From Bdellovibrionaceae bacterium UBA2339 (GTDB lineage: Bacteria; Bdellovibrionota; Bdellovibrionia; Bdellovibrionales; JAMPXM01): a stretch of 64,000 bases of DNA. The translations under genes were made by a program, and so were the position numbers. This document shows positions 42,226 to 52,047 of this stretch, piece after piece. The notes under the pieces were generated by a model, which ran no database searches, had not been told where the DNA came from, and saw only the letters and a program-made list of their open reading frames with translations. Position 1 is the stretch's first letter, and every line of letters begins with the position of its first letter. Location of the stretch: positions 3,087 to 67,086 of the forward strand of contig DDUL01000006.1 of NCBI GenBank assembly GCA_002344785.1, given 5' to 3'.

Positions 42226-43653
42226 CTAAGCTTTTTTAACTTTCAACTTAAGTCCTTCGCGGCCGATCACTTTCACGGACTCACCGACGGACAAGACTTC
42301 GTCACACTCCACTTGCCAAATTTCTCCGCGAATCGTGACGGACCCTTGGCGCGAGGCCAAGCCGCCGCCAACTTTCACTTCATCGATGCTGGCAATCGCC
42401 CCCACAAAATCATCCTCCGCCAAGCTCGCGCCTCGTCGCCGAAGCGGTGCAAACACAAAGTAGCCAAAGGCGAGAAGCGTGATGCCAAACACCGCCGGCA
42501 CGCCGAGCGAAAGCCAAGGTGAAAGCTGCAGCCCCCCGCTTGCGGGATCAAAGAGAAAGACGGAGCCGATCCCGATCGCCACAATGCCGCCGACACCCAG
42601 AGCGCCAAAGCTGGGTATGAAAGCTTCGGCAATCAGGAATCCGACGCCCAGGCCGATGAGACCCACGCCACCCCACACGACATCGAGTTTGTGAAAGGCG
42701 ACTAACGAAATGATCAGCAGCACAGCACCTGCGACACCGGGGACAGTGGCGCCCGGATGCGTGATTTCAAAATACAAAAGCCCGAGTGCCGCCAAAAACA
42801 AGAGATACGCCAACTCAGGATCGGCAAATAGACTCAAAACCTTCTCGCGCAGATCCTGCTGCAGTCTCTCCACCGGCAGCACTGCAAGATTCTTGAGCAC
42901 AAGTTTTTGTTCCCCCGGCATCATGACACTTCGGCCTTCGGCGCGATGAAGAAACTCCTCGCGACCCACAACAACCAAGTCCAATCCGCCAGCGCGAAGC
43001 GCGGCCTCGGCATCAAGGCTTTGCGCTTCGGTGACGATTTTCTCCGCGAACTCGACACTTCGACCGCGAAGTTTGGCAAGGCCGGCTGAGAAGCTTCGCG
43101 TGTCCTCGACCATCTTCTTTCGCAAGTCATCGGAAAGCGCTTGGCCATTTCCCAGAATCGGCGTGGCCGCTCCGAGATTTGTCGCGCGAACGGCGCCCGC
43201 CACATGACAAGCTTGCAGAATGAGAGCACCGGCACTTCCCGCATGTCCTCCAGCAGGTGCGACCAGACACAACACCGGGCGAGACGACGCCAATATGCGC
43301 TCCACAATTCTTCGCGTGGTCTCCAGCGATCCGCCCGGCGTATTGATCTCCAGCAGCAGAGCTTCGCAGCCTTTCATCTCAGCTTGGCGCTCGCCGCGCT
43401 CGATGAAATCCAAAGTCGCAGCCGTGATGGCGCCATGAACTGGAATTTCATAAACACAGTTGGCGTGGGCGAGACTTTGCCCCATCGCCGCAAGCCCCAG
43501 GCTGAACCAAACCAAAGCGGCCCAAAGTCTCCGGCCACTCAGCCAAGACCCAAATGCTGGATTAACATGCGACTCTGAGTGCAGCTCTGAGTGCGACGTT
43601 GGGTGAGACGCTGGATTTGAAATTGGCGTGAGTAGCTTCGCAAGACCGAACAT
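42226..43653 (-). CDS. nfeD: NfeD-family membrane protein with ClpP-class protease domain
   Basis: A 475-residue long-form NfeD. A signal region (WAALVWFSLGLAAMGQSLAHA) leads to a ClpP-like serine-protease domain (NTPGGSLETT and AGSAGALILQACHVAG), four or five membrane helices, and a C-terminal OB-fold NfeDC domain ending in GREGLKLKVKKA. It usually works with slipin in membrane quality control. Start ATG 43653 has GGAGG eight bases upstream. The extreme N-terminus has a His-rich repeat (PTSH, SELH, SESH) from four 12-bp units at 43568-43615. Confidence 0.92.
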   Translation of the reverse strand: MFGLAKLLTPISNPASHPTSHSELHSESHVNPAFGSWLSGRRLWAALVWFSLGLAAMGQSLAHANCVYEIPVHGAITAATLDFIERGERQAEMKGCEALLLEINTPGGSLETTRRIVERILASSRPVLCLVAPAGGHAGSAGALILQACHVAGAVRATNLGAATPILGNGQALSDDLRKKMVEDTRSFSAGLAKLRGRSVEFAEKIVTEAQSLDAEAALRAGGLDLVVVGREEFLHRAEGRSVMMPGEQKLVLKNLAVLPVERLQQDLREKVLSLFADPELAYLLFLAALGLLYFEITHPGATVPGVAGAVLLIISLVAFHKLDVVWGGVGLIGLGVGFLIAEAFIPSFGALGVGGIVAIGIGSVFLFDPASGGLQLSPWLSLGVPAVFGITLLAFGYFVFAPLRRRGASLAEDDFVGAIASIDEVKVGGGLASRQGSVTIRGEIWQVECDEVLSVGESVKVIGREGLKLKVKKA

Positions 43654-43809
43654 CACCAAGTCCTCCAAAGTCAGCAGCCTTGATCGCTCGCTCAAAGCAG
43701 AAGAAAAGTCGCCGAGCATGCAGCCGCCGGATCTCACCGACATCAGAGCTCAACTCTAGTCCCTGGACTTTAGGCCAAACAAATCAGATGCAATGCAGTA
43801 TGAAGCAAA

Positions 43810-44316
43810 TCAGATTCGCGATCGCGGCGAACAAACCGAGCGGATATCCTGCCATGCTTGTTTTTTAAGCTGCGGACTTTGATGAAGTTCAGCCAAAGAA
43901 GGCAAAAGCTTAAGCTGATAACCCAGCTTTGCCGCATTTGCTGAAGCCTGCGCTGTCGCGCCAAAGCCCAGCACCCAATCCCCTGAGTGGACCTGCGGCG
44001 CTTCGCCCGGCTTCGGCCACCACTGTAGCTGAGGTGAAGCCTCGATTCCCGTCCACAGCTGCGCGATCGCCTGCTCCAACTTTTCAGCCATCTCGCGAAG
44101 CTTGAGAAGATTCGGCCCTGACTTTTCAAGATCACCACTGAAGTCCCAAAGCCAAATCCGCGCGCGCGGCGCTTGCCCAGGTCCAACAGCGAAAGTCGCA
44201 TCCGCACTCGGTCCGGATTCCTGACCCGCAGCTAAGACTTCCGTCGAGAGACGCTCAAGTCCCAGCACTCTCTCCAAATAGTTTTGCAGATCGCTTCGCA
44301 GCTCATGAAGTCGCAT
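43810..44316 (-). CDS. hypothetical protein
   Basis: A 168-residue predicted cytoplasmic protein beginning MRLHELRSDLQNYLERVLG, with a helical N-terminus, a Trp-rich middle (ARIWLWDFSGDL, LQWWPKPGE) and a helical C-terminus. No family is recognised. No good ribosome-binding site is visible, but the composition and the N-terminal helix look like a real protein, better than the overlapping frame. It is divergent from the zinc-ribbon gene. Confidence 0.55.
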   Translation of the reverse strand: MRLHELRSDLQNYLERVLGLERLSTEVLAAGQESGPSADATFAVGPGQAPRARIWLWDFSGDLEKSGPNLLKLREMAEKLEQAIAQLWTGIEASPQLQWWPKPGEAPQVHSGDWVLGFGATAQASANAAKLGYQLKLLPSLAELHQSPQLKKQAWQDIRSVCSPRSRI

Positions 44317-44502
44317 GCCGCTTGTCTTAACGAGCCCTCACTCACGCGGCAAATTTTTCCTCTCGAGTTCAAGACCCAGTGCGCCGAAAGAGTGATTGTG
44401 CACATCGGCGAAAGCCTCCGAAGGACTCGGTCAGCTTCAGCCCTAGCGCACGAACGAGCGGCCAACGCTCAGGTCGAACTTGAACAGCCAGCAGGAGGAC
44501 AC

Positions 44503-44769
44503 ATGGCCAACGACAACATCATCCGACGCGCACCCGATACACCCACACCCCAATTAGAAACTCAAATTGCGCCAAGCGATTCTCCCTTCAGCCGTCGCGA
44601 AGAATTTCTCCGCGATCAGCTGCAATGCTGTCTCTGCGGCGAACACCTCGCCTTCACTCACAAAGTCGAATTGAGCGAGGACGCTTCACCCATCATGATC
44701 ATGCGCGAAGAGGCTCACTGTCCAACTTGTCGCATCCCGCTTCGGCGCGAGCGCCACGCGATTCAGTAA
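44503..44769 (+). CDS. small putative zinc-ribbon protein
   Basis: 88 residues with a likely zinc ribbon: CCLCGEHL near the middle and HCPTCRIPL near the end (two CxxC pairs). A polar 35-residue N-terminus precedes it. Function unknown; it may bind nucleic acid or protein. ATG 44503 is chosen because GCAGGAGG precedes it; the long upstream frame is unsupported. It is followed by a TPR lipoprotein gene 42 bases downstream. Confidence 0.75.
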   Translation: MANDNIIRRAPDTPTPQLETQIAPSDSPFSRREEFLRDQLQCCLCGEHLAFTHKVELSEDASPIMIMREEAHCPTCRIPLRRERHAIQ

Positions 44770-44811
44770 GACAAGCACGACTTCAACTTGCGACGACAAC
44801 AGGCTTCAAAC

Positions 44812-45498
44812 ATGGTGAAATTCATTTCCAGCTTAGCACTCGCCATCTTCCTTCTCGGAAGCTCTCTGTCTTGCAGCAAAGGCTTCAAGGCGGACGACAC
44901 CTGCTCGCCGCGCGTGGCACAAGGCGAAGATCAAATGGATGATCAAAAGTGGGCCGAGGCCGAAGCGACTTTACTTCAGGCACTCGATCACTGCCGCAAG
45001 GTTCGCCAAGGCGGCACTTATCCGTCGATGACTCTGGCCACGCTCTACTTTCGCCAGCGCCGCTACGCCGACGCCGTTCCTCACTTCGAGGCCGCCATTC
45101 AATTGGATCCACAACTCGCCTTGGCGCATGTGAATCTTTCGGCCAGCTTGCTCGAGGCCAAGCGCTACGATGAGTGCATTCGCTCCGCGCAACGCGGCCT
45201 TAAAATTCTCCAGCATCAGCCCGGCGCCGAGGCCAGCAAAGGCAAACTCAACTTCAACATTGGCCTCGCCATCTATGATAAATTTGCTGATCAACAGCCC
45301 CGACGTGTGCGCCAAGCTGAGCCCTACTTGAAAGAAGCTTCGCGATTGCTGCCGGACTTTGGCGGCGCCGATTTTCTATTGGGCACGATTGCCGAGGTCA
45401 TTCACGAAGACGCGGATCTCGCTCGCTCGCACTTCAGCAAAGCTTGCGATCGTGGCGACAAAAGCGCGTGCACAGCAAGCCGCCGCCCCACCAACTAA
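44812..45498 (+). CDS. TPR-repeat lipoprotein
   Basis: A 228-residue protein with signal peptide and lipobox SLSC (Cys21). The mature part has TPR-like helices, best seen at WAEAEATLLQALDHC, ADAVPHFEAAIQLDPQLALAHVNL and RYDECIRSAQRGLKI, then a tail of helical repeats. It is probably an envelope scaffold for protein complexes. Its 3' end overlaps the convergent cyclase gene by 4 bases. Confidence 0.88.
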   Translation: MVKFISSLALAIFLLGSSLSCSKGFKADDTCSPRVAQGEDQMDDQKWAEAEATLLQALDHCRKVRQGGTYPSMTLATLYFRQRRYADAVPHFEAAIQLDPQLALAHVNLSASLLEAKRYDECIRSAQRGLKILQHQPGAEASKGKLNFNIGLAIYDKFADQQPRRVRQAEPYLKEASRLLPDFGGADFLLGTIAEVIHEDADLARSHFSKACDRGDKSACTASRRPTN

Positions 45499-48242
45499 AC
45501 CTGTGTGGACAGTTTCTCCCCCAACAAGCGTCGGCAAGGACCATCTTGGGGATGCCGCTTGGCAAACTCCATCAACAACTGTCGCGCCTCATCCTTCGCA
45601 CCTTTTTCCGACGCCTGCAAAGCTCGCTCAAAGAGCTTGAGATCCTCATCCGTGAACGAATGTCGATCGCCATACTCGGGATGATCCAAAAGTTCATAGA
45701 CCTGCACAGCGTCCTGCTTGCCTCGCAAAGTGACGTGCTCGATTCGCCGCACTCGGAACCGAGAATCAAGCCGCAGAAGTTGCGCGTAGGTGCCTTGGCT
45801 AATGAGAACTCGCGCACCGTACTCTTTGGTGAGATCTTGAATGCGAGCTGCAGTGTTCACGCCGTCACCCATGATGGTGTAATTTCGAAGTCGCTCCGAG
45901 CCGACGTTCCCCACGGCCATGTCACCGGAATGCAAGCCAATTCCGATCTCAAGACTCGGCAGACCTTCTCTCACAAATTTCTCGTTCACTCCGCGCAGCC
46001 GACTCAAAGACTCCAGCGCACACCGGGCCGCTCTCACCGCGTGATCGTCTTGCCGACCTGGCGCACCAAAGAACGCCATGATGCCATCGCCGAGAAATTT
46101 ATCTAAAGTTCCGCCGTTGGTGAAAATCACTTCCGTCATCGGCTCAAAGTAAGAGTTCAACATCTCAACCAGTCTGGCGGGATCCAAATGTTCCGACAGG
46201 CTGGTGAACTGCCGAATGTCAGAGAAAAACGCCGTCAGCTCGCGCTTTTCTCCGCCCAATTCCACTTGCCGTCCCTCACTCGTCAATAGCTCCACAACAC
46301 TTGGCGCCACGTAGCGCGAGAAGGTGGCGCGAATCGTTTTCGTTCGGGCCGATTCAATTGCAGTTTTGAATAACAACAGGGCAAAGGCACTCATCCCGAT
46401 TTGCAGCATCACCGGCAGCAAAGTGGTCTCAGCATGCATGTGGCGGAACAGCCAAGCGACATCAATCACCCAAAGAGCGCCAACCAAAAACGTCGAAACC
46501 CCGAGAAGCACAAAGCCCCCCGACTTCCACGCCGTCCAAGTCAAAAGCAAACCAATCAGCAAACTCGCCGAGAGCAGAATCCATGCCTCGGTCTTCAAGG
46601 ATCGCAATCCGTCGCCGCTCAAAAGATTATCGAGCGCGTGCGCATGAATCTCGACCCCAGGAAAATCTTTGAGAAAGGGAGTCGGGCGCAAATCGTAATT
46701 GCCAATGGCGGTGACGCCCAAAATGACGATCGCATCTTCAAGGAGTGCGCGCTGATCTTCGCCAACTGCATCTGTCGAACCCACTCGATGTACGGTCACC
46801 GACTTACGCTCTCGCAAAAGATCCGAGGCCTGCAGATGCGGAAACGAATAGCGAGAGCCGCGCCAATTCAGACGCAAGCTACCCTGCACATCCGTATCCA
46901 TAGGTTCGCCTCGCTCAAAGCCCTCGTCCGCCCGCGCCACCTTCACTTGACCAATTCCGCGCACACGATCTTGGCGCTGTTGAAACTCCACGCGCCATTG
47001 GAGGTCGCGCAACAAACTAAAGACCTTCGAGGCCAAAGGCAAAACGCCTTGGTCACCAATGAGGAAGAACAAAGGGTAGCGTCGGCACTGGCCGTCTTGA
47101 TCCAACTCAAGATTGAACATGGCGTGATGCCGGGCCACCTCAGCGATCCGAGTCACATTGGGCACGAGTTCGGAATACACGGGATAGAGCAGCTCTCCGG
47201 AAAGCTCTTTGAACTTTTCGATACTTTCACGCGCCGGAAGCGACTGCAGCAGTTGATGCTCCGGCGTCTTCTCCCGCCCGACCAAGACCGACCAATCCTT
47301 CAACCAGACGTTTTCAAAATACGGGTCAGCTAAGCCCAGCTCGACACTCTCCGCATCCGGTGCCCGCAAGAAGCGTCGGCAGTATTCGGCCCAAGTTCTT
47401 CGTCGCCGATCGATGCTCTCCGAGCGACCTTGGTCACGAAAGATATCTTGGAAGTAACGATCAAAATAGACGCGGTATTCGATGCTCTGCCAAAGCTGCA
47501 CGCTCAAATGATCTAAATCCGCCATCATCAATGCCGCGGCCGGATCCGCCGAGGTGGCGGCGACGAAGCAAGGAATCTTGTAGGCCGGTTCATTTTGCGC
47601 GCCCAAGAATGTATTGCCGAGCACGATTTTGTCTTTGTGCTTTTCGATCACCCGTCGCAGTTGTTCGTCGCCATCGAGGCGTTGCAATTCTTCCGGCGTG
47701 AGTTTCAATCGCTCAGGACCCACCACGGATTTCAGACGTTCAACCGGATTGTGCTCCTCTTCGCTGAAGGTCATGTCCAGGGCGATGATCTTTGGATTGT
47801 AAAACGCAATTCGTTCGATGAGCTCAGCCACCATGGCACGCGGCCAAGGCCAACGTCCTTGATCGCGTACCGACTCATCATCGATCGCGACAATGCGAAT
47901 CTTGTGTCGGTCATCGGTTGGAGCGCGAAATTCCTTGCGATAAATGTAGGCCCAATCCTCAAGTTGTCTGAGCCAAGCTCGGCGCGGATGCCCCGAATCT
48001 TCTTGCAGACTCCACCCCAATCCGAGGCAGCTGATCAGGGTCAAAAACAAACCCACGCTCAGAATCGTCCACCGTTCCGTCAGCTGATTGAGTTTTGATC
48101 TTGAGTCCGTCCGCGAAGAGCGCGAGGTGACGCCAGAACGGCCAGAACCAGATCCACCAAGCGCGCCTTGCTGGAGCCTTGAGAAGGCACCGATCACTTG
48201 CTGACCGAGTTTCCCGAACCTCGACAAGCCAATCCCCCTCAA
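45495..48242 (-). CDS. CHASE2-domain class III adenylate/guanylate cyclase
   Basis: A 915-residue membrane sensor. It has a first helix near 62-80, a periplasmic CHASE2 domain (about 95-520, with DMTFSEEEHNPVERL and VAIDDESVRDQGRWPWPR), three more helices (about 550-630), then a class III cyclase domain (about 680-845) with the metal motif FFSDIRQFTSLSEHLDP and LDKFLGDGIMAFFGAPG. The tail is short and helical. It is expected to make cAMP or cGMP in response to an envelope signal. The start is a TTG at 48242 with a distant GAGG; GTG 48197 is possible. Confidence 0.93.
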   Translation of the reverse strand: MRGIGLSRFGKLGQQVIGAFSRLQQGALGGSGSGRSGVTSRSSRTDSRSKLNQLTERWTILSVGLFLTLISCLGLGWSLQEDSGHPRRAWLRQLEDWAYIYRKEFRAPTDDRHKIRIVAIDDESVRDQGRWPWPRAMVAELIERIAFYNPKIIALDMTFSEEEHNPVERLKSVVGPERLKLTPEELQRLDGDEQLRRVIEKHKDKIVLGNTFLGAQNEPAYKIPCFVAATSADPAAALMMADLDHLSVQLWQSIEYRVYFDRYFQDIFRDQGRSESIDRRRRTWAEYCRRFLRAPDAESVELGLADPYFENVWLKDWSVLVGREKTPEHQLLQSLPARESIEKFKELSGELLYPVYSELVPNVTRIAEVARHHAMFNLELDQDGQCRRYPLFFLIGDQGVLPLASKVFSLLRDLQWRVEFQQRQDRVRGIGQVKVARADEGFERGEPMDTDVQGSLRLNWRGSRYSFPHLQASDLLRERKSVTVHRVGSTDAVGEDQRALLEDAIVILGVTAIGNYDLRPTPFLKDFPGVEIHAHALDNLLSGDGLRSLKTEAWILLSASLLIGLLLTWTAWKSGGFVLLGVSTFLVGALWVIDVAWLFRHMHAETTLLPVMLQIGMSAFALLLFKTAIESARTKTIRATFSRYVAPSVVELLTSEGRQVELGGEKRELTAFFSDIRQFTSLSEHLDPARLVEMLNSYFEPMTEVIFTNGGTLDKFLGDGIMAFFGAPGRQDDHAVRAARCALESLSRLRGVNEKFVREGLPSLEIGIGLHSGDMAVGNVGSERLRNYTIMGDGVNTAARIQDLTKEYGARVLISQGTYAQLLRLDSRFRVRRIEHVTLRGKQDAVQVYELLDHPEYGDRHSFTDEDLKLFERALQASEKGAKDEARQLLMEFAKRHPQDGPCRRLLGEKLSTQV

Positions 48243-48334
48243 GTCACGCTTCGCCTCTGAAGCGTTCGTAGAATCTCATTGCAACCTGTTCATCCCCGCA
48301 GCTCAAGACGCAGCGCTTTGGTCATCCGCCAAGC

Positions 48335-50287
48335 TCAGACTTCATCTTCAGAGTCGGGACCCGTTACTTCATCTGAAGCCGAATCAAGATGTCGGGCGTC
48401 CCGCAAAAACTCCAGCAGCGCCTCAGCCGATGGACGATTGAATCCAGGCAGCTCCAAGAGCTCTTCGACATCCGCCGCCCGAATTTCATCAATCGACTTG
48501 TATCGAGTCAGCAGCGACTTCTTGCGCTGTGGACCGAGGCGCGGAACCGAGTCCAGCTCGCTTTCGATGGAGCTGGCCTCGCGAAGTTTCCGATGAAACT
48601 GAATGGCGAAACGATGAGCCTCGTCGCGAAGGCTCACCAAGATTCGAAAAGCTTCACTCCCCGGTCGAAACACAACGGGATTCTGTCGGCCAGGCAAGAA
48701 GAAACGTTCCTCGGTGGCTTTCACTTCGCTGGACTGGAAATCACCTTGAGTTCGCGCTTTGGCCAAACCGACCACGGGCAGATCGCTACGGCGAAGCTCT
48801 TTGAGCACCTCGGTCGCCACCGCAAGCTGCCCTTTGCCGCCATCGACGACGATGAGCTGTGGGTCCTCCCACTCCACGTGCGCCAAGCGACGAGAGAGCA
48901 CCTCGCGCATAGCTGCAAAGTCGTTGACGCCATCGACGGAACGAAGCTTGTAACGCCGATATTGATCCTTATTGGGGACTCCATCTTCAAACACAACCTG
49001 GCTTGCAACGGTTTCGGCGCCTTGAAAATTGGAAATATCAAAGCACTCAATGCGCGTCGGTCGATGCGGCAACTTCAATCGCTCTTGGATCTCATCCAAT
49101 GCGGCCTCTTTATCGCGCGATTTGGACACATGTTCGGCAAAATGCTTCTGCGCGTTTTGCTGGGCCAATTCCAGCAAGCGATGCCCGACCGGCGTCGTCG
49201 GAAACTTCACTCTGACCTTCTGCCCGCCTGACCGCTCGGCTAACAAATCTTCGAGTAAGGCCATGAGATCCCGACCCAAGTCGACCGGCAGCCAAACTTC
49301 GTCGGGAATGAATTCTTCATCGTAATATTGATTGATGAAACTCACCAGCCACTCGCGCGGATCCTCATCGGATGACTGCGGATCCAAGAGCGGCAAAAAG
49401 TGACCTCGGGTTCCGATCACTCGTCCCGCCCGAATGTGCAAAGTCTCAATCAAGGTGCCGCGCTCATCACCAGCAAAGCCCAACACATCCTGATCCAATT
49501 CGCTGGTGTCGTTGACCACCGACTGACGCTCCAAGATCTTTTCAATCGCTTGGATCGAATCTCGCAAGCGGGCCGCCGCCTCATAGCGCTCTTCGGTGCT
49601 CGCAAGCTTCATGCGACGGCTCAACTCCTTGAGTGTTTGCTTGTCGCGTCCGCGCAAAAACTGCACGGCTTGTTTCACGTCCTCGCCATACTCAGTCGGC
49701 GAGACAAGATCCACGCAGGGCGCCGTGCAGCGACCAATCTGATGCGTGAGACAAGGTCGACGTCTCGACGCCATGAAGGCGTCCTTACAATCGCGAAGCT
49801 GAAAAGTGTGATTTAAGAATCGAATCGTTCCCCACACGGCTTGCCCACTCAGATACGGGCCAAAATAGAGCGAGCCGTCCTTCTTCACCTTACGAGCCAG
49901 ATACAGACGCGGGAACTGATCTGTCATCGACACACGTATGTAAGGATACGACTTATCGTCCTTTAGCCGAATATTGTACCGCGGCCGATACTTCTTAATG
50001 AGCGACGCTTCCAGCAAAAAGGCTTCGACCTCCGTCTTCGTCAAGATGGTGTCGATGCTGTGAATCTGCCGAACTAACAGCTTGGTCTTCGGCGAGTGAT
50101 CTTGTGAATCGGAAAAATAGCTGCGCACCCGAGCGCGCAAATTCTTGGCCTTGCCGACATAGATGATTTTCTCAGCCTCACTCTTCATCAAGTAGACGCC
50201 AGGCAGCTGAGGGAACTCCTTGATGAGTTCGCGAAGATCCTCGCTGCGTGGGTTTTTCGATTTAGAGTTCGGCTTCGAGTCTGTCAT
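48335..50287 (-). CDS. uvrC: excinuclease ABC subunit C
   Basis: A 650-residue nucleotide-excision-repair nuclease that makes both incisions with UvrB. The N-terminal GIY-YIG domain shows LPGVYLMKSEAEKIIYVGKAKNLRARVRSYF-type sequence, then a Cys-rich middle (RPCLTHQIGRCTAPC), a UVR motif, the RNase H-like domain (RIECFDISNFQGAETV) and a C-terminal HhH (LPGFNRPSAEALLEFL). The ATG overlaps the SGNH hydrolase stop (ATGA), so it is coupled to it. Confidence 0.96.
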   Translation of the reverse strand: MTDSKPNSKSKNPRSEDLRELIKEFPQLPGVYLMKSEAEKIIYVGKAKNLRARVRSYFSDSQDHSPKTKLLVRQIHSIDTILTKTEVEAFLLEASLIKKYRPRYNIRLKDDKSYPYIRVSMTDQFPRLYLARKVKKDGSLYFGPYLSGQAVWGTIRFLNHTFQLRDCKDAFMASRRRPCLTHQIGRCTAPCVDLVSPTEYGEDVKQAVQFLRGRDKQTLKELSRRMKLASTEERYEAAARLRDSIQAIEKILERQSVVNDTSELDQDVLGFAGDERGTLIETLHIRAGRVIGTRGHFLPLLDPQSSDEDPREWLVSFINQYYDEEFIPDEVWLPVDLGRDLMALLEDLLAERSGGQKVRVKFPTTPVGHRLLELAQQNAQKHFAEHVSKSRDKEAALDEIQERLKLPHRPTRIECFDISNFQGAETVASQVVFEDGVPNKDQYRRYKLRSVDGVNDFAAMREVLSRRLAHVEWEDPQLIVVDGGKGQLAVATEVLKELRRSDLPVVGLAKARTQGDFQSSEVKATEERFFLPGRQNPVVFRPGSEAFRILVSLRDEAHRFAIQFHRKLREASSIESELDSVPRLGPQRKKSLLTRYKSIDEIRAADVEELLELPGFNRPSAEALLEFLRDARHLDSASDEVTGPDSEDEV

Positions 50288-52047
50288 CGCGCCTGACCTT
50301 CGCTTGAGGCTTCAGCCCACAGATCGGACAAAGTTTGAGCCACGAGCTGATGACCAACTTCACTCAAATGCAAGTCCCAAGGCCGCTTCTGATCCCAGTA
50401 GTAAGCATCAAGACGGCGCCCCGTTTTCGCGCGATCACGTCGCCAAGCTTCATCCAGATTGACAAAGCGAAGTGGCGGATCCGCATCATGCGCCGCTCTC
50501 ATCAAGGCTTCATTGAGATCCTTTAAGCGCACCGAGAGCGAGACTTCCGGTCGAACGCGCGACGGCGGGTAGCCCATGAGGATCAGTTCTGTGTGATTCG
50601 CCACGGACGAAGCCCGCATCCACTCCCAAAGCTTCAAGATCATCATTCGCGTCTTTGAACCGATGAGCTGATTGTCCGCCCTGATCCAAGTCGTTCTCAA
50701 GACGGCTTGGACGTCCCGGCTCTCTTGCCGAATTCGCTTGGACCATTCTTCCTCAAGGGCTGAGCGAAGCGGCCCGTGCATTTCGTGCATCAAACGATTG
50801 AGCAGCAAAGTTCCCTCAAATGAAGTGGGGTTCGCGCGCCGATGCACAAACAACACATCTAGCTTCTCTCGCCAAGTCGATCTTCGCGCCGACACGTGCA
50901 TCGCCAATCGGCCCCAAGCCGGCTCGCGCCGCCACACATTCTCAAGTTCGTCCGCCGAGATCTTCTCCCATGCGGGCCCCTCGTCCCAAGCCCGGGAAGG
51001 CAAAGTTCCGCGGAGCCAAAGCTGAATTGCCGGGTCATTGATCCCCGCTCGCTGAAGCGCCTGCAACCAAGGTCTCCACATGAGTGGCAAATTCGGCGGC
51101 TCACTTGATGACGATTCCGCGCCGAAGGCCTTCAACTCTTCGACGGCCGCTTGATCATTTTGAAGATCCGCAAACTGCAACATCGACCTCGCCATCGCCA
51201 CAAGAGCCGGATCCCAAACTTGCCTGCCCGATGAATCACGAAGCAAAGCTTCGGCCGTCTCGCGATCCAATTTTGAACTTTGATCCAAGCTCGAAGTCGA
51301 TCGACGTCGCAACAATGTCTCTTCCAGAATAGTAAATCCAAGCCATGCCCGCACTCGAGCCCGCGGGTCATCAATCCACTTCAAAGCACTCAGCCGCCCC
51401 TGCGTCTCGCTCAAAGCAACCGCCTCATGCTGATCCAAAGTTGACTGCGACAAAGACTGCGTCTCCGCATCTTTTGACGAAGCATGAACCCAACCCGCCT
51501 CCGCCGACACATCCTGCAAGTCATCCCGAGTTCGACGCCAATCAAAAATCAAAATCTCCAGCATACGCGCGAGCCGAGAATATTCAGCAAGCCATGCCAA
51601 TCCGCTGACCTCGGACTCAACATCCAACAATGAGTAAGTGTCATGCAGCCCCGTCCACAGCAAAACCTGTGTTGGCCGATGAAGTTCAATCAGGCTTGGC
51701 GCAATCTTGAGTTGTTGAGCTGTTGACCAACCTGGCCGGCCCTCATTCAACACGCGCACAGACTCAGCTCCCTTCAACCGACGGCGCAGGTCTTCTTCCA
51801 GTAAATAGGTGAAGCGTCTCTCCACCGGCACTTCCGCTCCCAAGGTGAGCGAATGACCGAGTGCCAGGACTCTGAGCCCCGAGGGGTCTAGCTTTGCAGC
51901 TGTTCCGGCCGCCAGCTGTTCCGGCCGCCAGCGATTCCTCTGTGCCAAAGCCCAAGACTGCGCAATGGCCTCTGCCACAAGCGGAAGACACAAACTCAAA
52001 AGCAGCCACAATCGCCAATTTCTTCGTAGGCTCAATCCGAATTTCAA
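50284..52047 (-). CDS. SGNH/GDSL-hydrolase-like exported protein between uvrB and uvrC
   Basis: A 587-residue protein with a short signal peptide or anchor. Block I reads LALGHSLTLG (GHS in place of GDS), block II NEGRPGW, block III TGLHD (an H where the usual GxND has N), and the C-terminal block WDLHLSEVGHQL gives the likely catalytic Asp/His. It resembles SGNH hydrolases that modify lipids or glycans; the large central region is unassigned. The TTG start overlaps the uvrB stop (TTGA) and has GGAG eight bases upstream. It is embedded in a DNA-repair operon. Confidence 0.75.
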   Translation of the reverse strand: MKFGLSLRRNWRLWLLLSLCLPLVAEAIAQSWALAQRNRWRPEQLAAGTAAKLDPSGLRVLALGHSLTLGAEVPVERRFTYLLEEDLRRRLKGAESVRVLNEGRPGWSTAQQLKIAPSLIELHRPTQVLLWTGLHDTYSLLDVESEVSGLAWLAEYSRLARMLEILIFDWRRTRDDLQDVSAEAGWVHASSKDAETQSLSQSTLDQHEAVALSETQGRLSALKWIDDPRARVRAWLGFTILEETLLRRRSTSSLDQSSKLDRETAEALLRDSSGRQVWDPALVAMARSMLQFADLQNDQAAVEELKAFGAESSSSEPPNLPLMWRPWLQALQRAGINDPAIQLWLRGTLPSRAWDEGPAWEKISADELENVWRREPAWGRLAMHVSARRSTWREKLDVLFVHRRANPTSFEGTLLLNRLMHEMHGPLRSALEEEWSKRIRQESRDVQAVLRTTWIRADNQLIGSKTRMMILKLWEWMRASSVANHTELILMGYPPSRVRPEVSLSVRLKDLNEALMRAAHDADPPLRFVNLDEAWRRDRAKTGRRLDAYYWDQKRPWDLHLSEVGHQLVAQTLSDLWAEASSEGQAR

